Under the pieces are notes generated by a model, which was not told where the DNA came from, ran no database searches, and saw only the letters and a program-made list of their open reading frames with translations. Position numbers and translations under genes: made by a program. Shown piece after piece: positions 57,182 to 64,000 of a stretch of 64,000 nt of DNA (its first letter is position 1; every line of letters begins with the position of its first letter). The stretch spans positions 126,827,182 through 126,891,181 of the forward strand of contig CM043967.1 in the NCBI GenBank assembly GCA_014529385.2, written 5' to 3'. Origin of the DNA: Adiantum capillus-veneris. Its lineage: Eukaryota; Streptophyta; Polypodiopsida; Polypodiales; Pteridaceae.

Positions 57182-57660
57182 CTTGAAGAGTACTTTTGTA
57201 ACATTAAAGTCATTTTGTCAGAGCTACCAACACTCATGCCTCCTTGTTGGGAGTACACATTCTTTGTTAGCTCTAATGTTGGGAAAGAAACAATTGGTGC
57301 GGTTTTGCTACAACAAGATCCCCACAGTACCAGAATGCGACCCATCTACTTTGCTAGTAGGGTCATGAATGCTTTAGAGAGAGGCTACACAGAGGCAGAA
57401 CTCATGATGCTTTCTCTCATGTTTGCGGTGAGAAAGTTTAGATCCTACCTAATACCAAAACCTTTTGTAATTCTCACTGCAGAAGTTAGCACTAGGATCT
57501 CAAAGTGGATTATGGAGTTGCAAGAGTTTCAATACTCTTTCAAAGTAGAAGATAGTGGGCGTGCACAATTGGCAGGGATCCTTACTTATAGGGTACATGA
57601 GAAGGAGATAAAAGTGCCTGAAGTAAAGACCCTACCATTGCCACCACCGAAAAATATTCC
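57182..57660 (+). pseudogene. RNase H (first, gypsy type)
   Basis: In the frame of 57,215: the WEYTFFVSSNVGKETIGAVL region stands where DAS is usual (SSN here, so the first catalytic Asp seems lost). RPIYFASRVMNALERGYTEA and LMFAVRKFRSYLIPKPFVIL follow. It joins directly to the second RNase H in the same frame. Loss of catalytic residues in this first RNase H is a known tendency in elements that gained a second one. Confidence 0.75.
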
Positions 57661-58132
57661 TAATGCTTTTACCTTGTTCTTTGATGGAGCTTTTCGATGA
57701 GTTACAGGAAAAATAGGGGGAGGGCTAGTGTTGCTCAACCCAAGTGGGGAGGTGGTCATGAAAGAGAAGGTCAATCTACTAGGTTCAACTAGCAACAATG
57801 AAGCAGAATACGACACACTACTTCATGGTTTAAAGATATGCATTGGCCAAGGTATACAACGTCTCATGGTAAAAGGGGATGCACTTCTCATTGTGAAGCA
57901 AATTTTAGGCATTTGGGCATGCAAAAATGAAAGCCTAAGGACAAAAGTTCATGCCATTCGTAGATTGTTTAATCAATTTGAAGAAGTGCACCTATATCAT
58001 ACTCCTAGGAAACAGAATGAAGATGCCGATTTACTTGCACAACAAGCATTACATGTGTTGAGAAAGAAGTGCAGGTCATCATGGTGGCAGCAACTGCCAA
58101 GCAACCGAGATACCAGGGATTGGAGTCATTGA
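57661..58132 (+). pseudogene. Second RNase H, archaeal type (aRH), one internal stop
   Basis: FTLFFDGAFR ends at a TGA (57,698). The domain continues in 57,728-58,132: NPSGEVVMKEKVNLLG, SNNEAEYDTLLHGLKICI, RLMVKGDALLIVKQILG and YHTPRKQNEDADLLAQQAL. Catalytic Asp (FDGA), Glu (NNEAEY), Asp (KGDA) and Asp (DADLLA) can all be seen. This extra domain marks the Tat lineage. A frameshift near 58,075 leads into integrase. Confidence 0.85.
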
Positions 58133-59061
58133 CTCCCATTATTAGCTACATTTTGGAGGGTGAGTTTCCGCAAGACTTCACGAAGGCTCAGAAGAGGAGA
58201 CTCATGAAAAAGGCAAGTGCGTATCTCTTTCTAGAAGGATCCCTTTATCAAAGAGGGAAGGATCAAGTGTGCAGAAGAGTACCAACTATTGAGGAAATCC
58301 CAGCCATTCTAAAAGGTTTGCATGAGGAAGCGTGTGGTGGTCATTTTGCACAAGAACTCACTGCAAAAACGATTTTGCTTGCCGGATATGTTTGGCCAAG
58401 CTTGCATATTGATGTTCAACATTGGTGTAAAAGCTGTCACAATTGTCAGATTAATGGAAACAAGCATCTGTTACATGGTCCACGTCAGCTAGTCCTTGCA
58501 AATGGTACATTTGAAAAATGGGGCATTGATGCTATGGGTCCTCTCCCTAGGACAAAAAATGGTAAACTCTACATTCTAGTGGATGTAGACTATATGACTA
58601 GGTGGGTGGAAGCACAAAGTGTGGCAAAGGTAAATGAGAGGACAGTGAGAAAATTTGTTTACACTCACATTTGTTGTAGATTTGGCACACCTTTGGAGAT
58701 TGTTTCTGATAATGGTCCAGGGTTTAGAAAGGGCTTGCTCACAGAAGTCTGTGAAGAACTTCACATTCTACATCGTCACAGTACACCCTACTATCCCCAG
58801 TCAAATGGTATGGTAGAAAAAGCTAATGGTGTCATTGCAGGAATCATTATAAAGATGGTGAGAAACAAGACAAAGTTGTGGGATGACTTCTTGGATGGTG
58901 CCTTGTGGGCGTATCGAACCACATATAGGGAAGCCACGGAGTTTACACCATTTCACTTGGTCTATGGTCAAGAGGCTTTACAACCAATTGAGCTCAACAT
59001 CCCAACAATACGACTTCATGGCAAAGCAGCACAAGATGATCAAGAAGCATGGATGGATTGA
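58069..59061 (+). pseudogene. Integrase, catalytic triad present
   Basis: A 330-codon frame. The N-terminal zinc finger has LHEEACGGHFAQELT, then HWCKSCHNCQ (HHCC). The core has WGIDAMGPLP (D), IVSDNGPGFRKGLL (D) and YYPQSNGMVEKANGVIAG (E), so D-D-E is intact. The integrase C-terminal region begins with WAYRTTYREATEFTPFHLVY. It ends at a TGA (59,059) and the text resumes in-frame with LLTLAELEWKREAAYE. The stop is the only visible lesion in this domain. Confidence 0.88.
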
Positions 59062-59544
59062 CTTCTTACCTTAGCTGAGCTTGAGTGGAAAAGAGAAGCA
59101 GCATACGAGTGCTACAAGAGGAAAGCTACGCAGGCGAAGGAGAAGCTTGACAAGAAACTAAAGGACAAAGGCATCAATGAAGGAGATCTTGTGCTAAGGT
59201 ATGACAATCGACTCAACAATCGTTTTGATGTCAAATTTGAAACTAGATGGCAAGGGCTATACATAGTTAAGAAGGCTTTCAATTCAAGTTACTATCAACT
59301 TATGGACTTGAATGGGAAAGAGCACTCCACGAAGGTAAACGGGTATCGCTTGAAGCCTTATTTGAGTCGCCTTCTACCAAAGAATCTACCAAAGATCTGT
59401 CAAAAGGCAGCTATCTCATGTAGGTATTGTTCCGTGAAGCATGAGTGTAACTCAAACCAAAATTCTGAGGGGCCAAACAATGAAGACCTCGTCAAGGACT
59501 CTGAAGCACTCTCTTTGGAAAAGATGCTCTATGATGGTACATGA
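59062..59544 (+). pseudogene. Integrase C-terminal domain
   Basis: It continues the 58,069 frame past one stop. GINEGDLVLRYDNRLNNRFD, then ETRWQGLYIVKKAFNSSYYQ and HSTKVNGYRLKPYL form the SH3-like C-terminal (GPY/F-type) region. The last ~50 codons are unrecognised. No chromodomain is seen, consistent with Tat. Confidence 0.75.
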
Positions 59545-59559
59545 ATATACCATCATCCT

Positions 59560-59572
59560 GGAGGAGGGCTAA
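59560..59572 (+). promoter_or_regulatory. Polypurine tract
   Basis: GGAGGAGGGCTAA directly precedes the LTR start TGATAGCC at 59,573, as needed for plus-strand priming. Confidence 0.8.
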
Positions 59573-61640
59573 TGATAGCCGTTTTTCGGCTCTCCGTAAT
59601 TGCCATAGTGAGTTAACCCACCCTACCAAAATCATCCAAACACTGTGGCTATCCCTACCATTTCACTGTATATAGGTGTGTGTGAGCTAGGGGACTTTTC
59701 CCATATCTTCTTAAAAACCCTTAACTAGCTAGTCACTAGGCTAGTTGAGCCAAAAAAATATAAAAATATAAAAAATATAAGTATATTATGGCCCATTTGT
59801 GTGTAAATATTTCATTGTATATAGGACCTAAATAAAAGGATTTTTCATAATTATTTTGGTATTTATTTAAATATTTCTACCTATGGTGTGTTATTTACGC
59901 TATGTACATTGACTCACCATTACCATATTTTTTCTTACCATCTTGTATACTCTTTATTCCATATAAAAATAATTTCATGCAAGCTTCTCTTATTTTTGGT
60001 GTAACTCCATTCCAACAAAAATCCAAAAAAACTAGTTCTATTTATGTGTATATTTTTTAACTATTGTGATTTTTTCCTTCCTACATCTATTCTCTATTAC
60101 TCTCATAAATTAGACCACCAAAAATATTCATCTTTTTATGGTAGACTTATAATGATAAAGATTTATTTTGACCCCTTTATATTTTTTCCACCTATATTAT
60201 TTATATTTGACATATACATATATTTTTAGACCCCTCAATATTTGATTTTCTTAGTTGTCCTATTCACTTATATCATGATCTCAACAATATCTTCAATGAT
60301 AGACCTACCAAATAAGTTCAAGGGTATGTGGAATGCATGCATGCACCATGGGGAGCTCACTCTTGGAGGTATTCAAAAGAATCATCCAAAGAAGGACCTC
60401 ACAAGGACCTTGTGCAGTGGAAAAAACAGTCGGTTTTGCTGAATTTTTAAAGATCACATGCTCCCCGAATTTGAAAAGGTGATACAAACAAAAGTTGTAG
60501 CTCGTGAGCTGAACTTTCACCTCAAAGTTTTTCATATCTTTTTGAGCTACGAGCTGTGAGCTATGATCAAGTTTGCCCATGCTATGCAGCCACACTCCCT
60601 CTTCCACTTTATCATTTTCCTCTTTCACACACACTCCTCCCTCTCCTTCCCACTCCCAAACCTGCAACTCCCATTTCCTAATTCACACTCTTCACCATTT
60701 CCACATCTCTCACACCTCCATAGCCTTCATCCTCCATTTCTACACCCTATGTGTCCCCCTTTCTCTCTACATATATGTCCATATTACCATACTCTCTTCA
60801 GCTTTGTAAAGAACTTCAAAAAATCATCAAAAATCCAAGGATAACCTCTGCAAATGAAGGCTTTTATCATGAATTTTCTAAGGTTTGAAGATAATGTAGC
60901 TTCATCGACACGCGCTACTTCGCCATGGTGAATGCTTCTTCTTCCGGTGTTGTAAAGATGTGAATGTCAAAGCTTCAACCTCTCTTTACAAGCTCATCCC
61001 TTCTCTAACTTTTCTCATCATATATCTCACCATTTGGTGAATTCTTTTGTAAATATTTTTTTAGTGATAATTACTAACTACTAACCACTAACCTTATTGT
61101 AAAATGCACCCTCTACTAGAGTAGGTACTCCCAAATTATTCACTCAATCCCTCTCTCCTTTCATCCTCAATAATTCTCTTCCCTTGAGCCCACATCCATG
61201 TGACTCAAAGGACAAGAGAGACCCACCCTCATTAAATAAAAATAAAAATATGCATAATCTTTTATTCCTTCAAATAAACTTGATTAGGCCTAATCCAAAT
61301 CGAGGCTTCTAAAACCTATAAATAGAGCCCTTCTCTCCCTTGTAAATCATCACATGATCACACTACACCACACCATTCTCAACACATAACACACCACTCT
61401 TCAAGCCTAGTTGGGTAGAGTGTGTGCATCGTGAGTGCTCTATTCCATCATTACACATAGGTGCATGGAGAAGCTTGAATTTATTTATGCCATCTAGAGG
61501 AGTGGAGTGTATGCCATACTCTTCACCACACTTGTAGCTTACTCTTGTGCATAAATATGCTGCAACTACGACTCTTCTCTCCAAATTGACTTGATAAGTT
61601 GGTTCATCAAGTGGTTGAAGGTATATTGTCCTCAAAGTTT
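59573..61640 (+). repeat. 3' LTR of the Tat-like element (right end not fixed)
   Basis: Starts TGATAGCCGTTTTTCGGC. Its first ~1.7 kb matches 7,750-6,039 inverted. The U3 includes CT-rich and AT-rich stretches, followed by a TATA box at 61,317. R-U5 must extend beyond ~61,400; the end is not identified because no second full copy is present. Frames over U3 on either strand are not genes. Confidence 0.75.
61315..61327 (+). promoter_or_regulatory. LTR TATA box
   Basis: CCTATAAATAGAG, a canonical plant TATA box ~1.74 kb into the LTR. Transcription would start near 61,350. ATTAGGCCTAAT, a perfect 12-bp palindrome, lies 27 bp upstream (61,284-61,295). Confidence 0.65.
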
Positions 61641-62303
61641 GTTGTGCCATTTCATGCTTGGTGGTTTGAGGGCTTGTTGAATTGTTTGCCTAAAAGGTCA
61701 AATTGTAAGAGGGTGCTCGGTGAGAGGACTCCCGCGACCCTAAGACAATTTGTGTATTGGCAACAAGGTCAAGTTTTGTGTTGTCTCTCTGTTTCTCATC
61801 AAGCTTTGTGTGCATCTAGTCTTTAAGGCTAAGACTGAGTTGCTCAAGTTGATTTGTGCTCTTTACCTCTCTCTGGCGTGGTGAATGTTTTTGTTTGGTG
61901 TGTGTGGCTATCTTGCATTCCCCTCTCTTTGTGCGTTTGAGTACAAGGAGATATCACGTGCATCCTAGTCCGCATCTACAACTAGGTGGTGCCCCTTTTC
62001 TTGTTTGTTTTTGGGCTGTGGGTTGTTGTTGTCTCTAATTGTGCTTGCCCCAGCCCCAATTGAGCAACACGGGAGCCTCAAAGGGTGTTTAGAGGCTGCT
62101 TTTATTGTTGCCCGCCCCGGACCGCCTCACTATCATGGTTGTTCATCGTCAAGGAGTTATTGGTATTCATCATTCACCTTATGAATAAGTGGATGTTGGT
62201 GGTGATCATCAGGAGGTTGATTTTGTTTTAGTACCTTGCGTATGGAATAAATAAAATATTCCATTCTAAGTGTTTTCATGTTTCTTTGTAGTGTGATAGT
62301 TCA
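61641..62303. other. Stretch after the LTR, nothing recognised
   Basis: Possibly R-U5 of the LTR and flank. No coding signal. Confidence 0.3.
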
Positions 62304-62820
62304 ATGCTTTTCCTCATTCATAGGCGTGGTGCACGAGGTCCACTTTACCTTGATGAGAGCGTGCCATTTTTTTGTGCTATGGGAATGACTCCCATAGATA
62401 CCATCATGCGACACTACTTACTAGAGTTCGCTTACATAGCTATGGATTTTGGGCTTGCATGGCGAGGATACATGCAATGTAGCCCTTCTTTCATTGCTAG
62501 CCTTGTGGAGCTTTTGTGTAGGCTAAAGGGTATTTGTTTGAAGTTTGGTTGTGGGACTGCTCCTATTCTCAGAGCATGTCTCTCTTCAACACGTGCTTGT
62601 GCAACATTGAATAGTTACGACTATTCCTGTGGAGCTTTTGTGTAGGCCAAATGGTCTTTGTTTGAAGTTTGGTTGTGGGACTGCTCCTGTTCTCAGAGCA
62701 TGTCTCTCTTCAAGACATGCTTGTGAAACATTGGATAGTGACGGAACTTTTATTTTGACCTTGGTGCTGCCTCCTCTTCATCCCCAATCTAGAGGCAAGT
62801 CAATCGGCAGGAGGCATTGA
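62304..62820 (+). other. Unrecognised frame carrying a 124-bp tandem duplication
   Basis: A 113-codon plus frame starting at 62,304 (RGARGPLYLDESVPFFCAMG...), Cys-rich at its end (LKFGCGTAPILRACLSS). The last ~40 codons are repeated in another frame from 62,629, because GTGGAGCTTTTGTGTAGGC... is duplicated at 62,505 and 62,629 (period 124 bp, not a multiple of 3). I do not recognise the protein, and it may not be one. Confidence 0.3.
62505..62745. repeat. 124-bp tandem duplication
   Basis: Units 62,505-62,628 and 62,629-~62,745 are highly similar, including GAAGTTTGGTTGTGGGACTG and CAGAGCATGTCTCTCTTCAA. Confidence 0.9.
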
Positions 62821-64000
62821 GTTATGCAAATGTGGTGGATTAGGAGAATAGACCTCCCGCTAGGAACCCGTTCAATCATTTGTGAAAATTCCATTTCTTT
62901 TGGTCATGGACCTGTCATATTTTGAGTGCATCTCCTTACTTACTTTTTTCTTTTTCAAGCTATGTATGTTGATTGCAATATTTGATAGCAAGTAGCCATC
63001 TATTGATGTGGTTTGGAATTATTTTGAAAAAAAAAATCACTACTTGAGGCCCGGTTATTTAATTTGATGTGTTGATTTTTGCTTCATTGAAGTGCCTTGC
63101 CAGTGTACATTGAGGTCGAGGCTAAAAGGATGGCTCGAGATCCATGGTACAATGTTCAATCCGTCGACTTAAAAATGGCAACAAATATTCCTTCTCCTAT
63201 GCTCTCTCTCTCTCTCTATCTCTATGTCTATGTTTGTGTGTGTTTTCCTTGGTTATCGCTTGGTTTTTGTGTTTGCTTGATAAATCTTGCCCGGTGCTTG
63301 GTAAGACTCATGTTCCTAAAGCCTATTAGTTGGCCTCTCAAGGGGTCCAATGATAAATGAATTTATCAAGCCGTCTCTCTCAAAGAGGAAAGGGGGACAC
63401 TTTTCCCAAGGCTAGCATGCTTGCTTGATATGCACTCTGCATGGGATTGCCCAAGGCTTGAAGGGGTCCAATGAGCTTCCATCATGAGCTAGAAGAGGGG
63501 ATTGACCAAGGAAGCTAGGGGCTTGCTTGCAGGGTATACTCTCCCACACACACACACACACACTCATTCTATGAAGTGCAAAGTGCAAGAGCTTTGTTGG
63601 GAGTACCATCGTAGCATAGCTCCAATGACCAACAAAACTATCAATCCTGAGAGATAAGATACCCGGATAGGCCATGGAAAAACTCACAGAATTAATGAGC
63701 TAATCATGGCAGCATGAATGGTGACTCTATGACGTAAGCTTCTCGGCCTATGGTGGAGCTAAGCCACAATGATTGGAAATCTCCACATCCACTTCCCTTC
63801 ACCTGAAATCAACCCAATCACACACATCAACGATTGCAAGACGCACACATCACTAATCCTATCATGCAACATACTAATCACAAGCACACACACACATAGA
63901 TCTATTGAGCACCACACTCCAATCAAACCTACTTGCACACACAAGAAAAAGAGGAAAATCGCATAAGATTAGAGAGGGATTAACCACTAATTAGTTAAGA
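62821..64000. other. Gene-free stretch with small CT and CA microsatellites
   Basis: (CT)n near 63,203-63,218 and (CA)n near 63,546-63,564; AT-rich elsewhere. GAGGAAAGGGGGAC (63,385) could be a polypurine tract, but no LTR could be paired with it. Confidence 0.35.

Larger units (their letters stand above)
55030..61640 (+). mobile_element. Tat-like Ty3/gypsy element with dual RNase H, 5' end missing
   Basis: Order on the plus strand: CCHC knuckle, protease, RT, RNase H, a second (archaeal-type) RNase H, integrase, PPT, 3' LTR. The additional RNase H between the normal one and integrase is the hallmark of the Tat lineage (including Ogre and Retand). The 5' LTR and most of gag are absent upstream of 55,030. 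Stops and frameshifts are few, so this is the best-preserved pol in the window. The LTR family also occurs inverted at 6,039-7,750. Confidence 0.88.

Noticed and set aside
62304-62820. Host gene call for the Cys-rich frame
   Set aside because: A 124-bp out-of-frame duplication lies within it, no splice or domain evidence supports it, and it is surrounded by retroelement debris.

Overview
The window looks like nuclear DNA from a land plant with a large, repeat-rich genome. I found no host protein-coding gene, no rRNA and no intact tRNA. Almost every stretch that can be explained is a transposable element or a piece of one: Ty3/gypsy, Ty1/copia, non-autonomous LTR elements, LINE, CACTA and a small MITE family. 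Dinucleotide microsatellites are frequent. The gypsy pol at 29.6-35.4 kb has motifs (ILGQPYI, FIDDLPIKGC, DMLSRARF) that I associate with elements of non-seed plants, so a fern or lycophyte is plausible. That is an inference from memory of motifs, not a search.

Layout. 0.4-1.2 kb: copia-like LTR/PBS scraps and a long microsatellite. 1.23-6.04 kb: a two-LTR, gag-only (TR-GAG-like) element on the minus strand with an intact 515-codon ORF. 6.04-7.75 kb: a minus-strand LTR fragment of the same family as the LTR at 59.6-61.3 kb. 7.8-9.2 kb: an LTR-like repeat related to 42.4-43.3 kb. 9.2-14 kb: a decayed chromovirus-like element (minus) with its PBS and 5' LTR. 14.6-15.1 kb: LINE fragment. 16.0-16.9 kb: two MITE copies, one with perfect 10-bp TIRs and a perfect 8-bp TSD. 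19.5-26.1 kb: a minus-strand gag-pro element with PBS and 5' LTR, whose leader holds four evenly spaced palindromes. 27.65-37.7 kb: a two-LTR gypsy element (plus), broken by stops, with a MITE in its 3' LTR. 37.8-43.3 kb: a decayed minus-strand coiled-coil ORF, then a second palindrome array and an LTR-like block. 43.3-46.3 kb: copia remnant (minus). 47.69-50.56 kb: a structurally intact 2.87-kb non-autonomous LTR element with a 5-bp TSD. 50.8-53.9 kb: LTR/PBS remnant, LINE RT fragment, CACTA TNP2 fragment and LTR fragment. 55.0-61.6+ kb: a Tat-like gypsy element (plus) with two RNase H domains and a 3' LTR. 61.6-64 kb: mostly unrecognised, with a 124-bp tandem duplication.

The most unusual signal is a pair of arrays, 23,646-24,527 and 40,932-42,055. 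In each, a 22-24-bp palindrome recurs mostly every ~280-290 bp. The two palindromes are unrelated in sequence, yet both arrays lie just upstream of minus-strand ORFs and beside LTR or LTR-like sequence. This suggests a shared leader architecture in two retroelement families with different dyad sites.

How the parts relate: the copies are mostly dead, with premature stops, frameshifts and lost catalytic residues. Elements with matching ends but little or no coding capacity (1.23-6.04 kb and 47.69-50.56 kb) would depend on enzymes supplied by others. TATA boxes visible in several LTRs are the only promoters I can point to.
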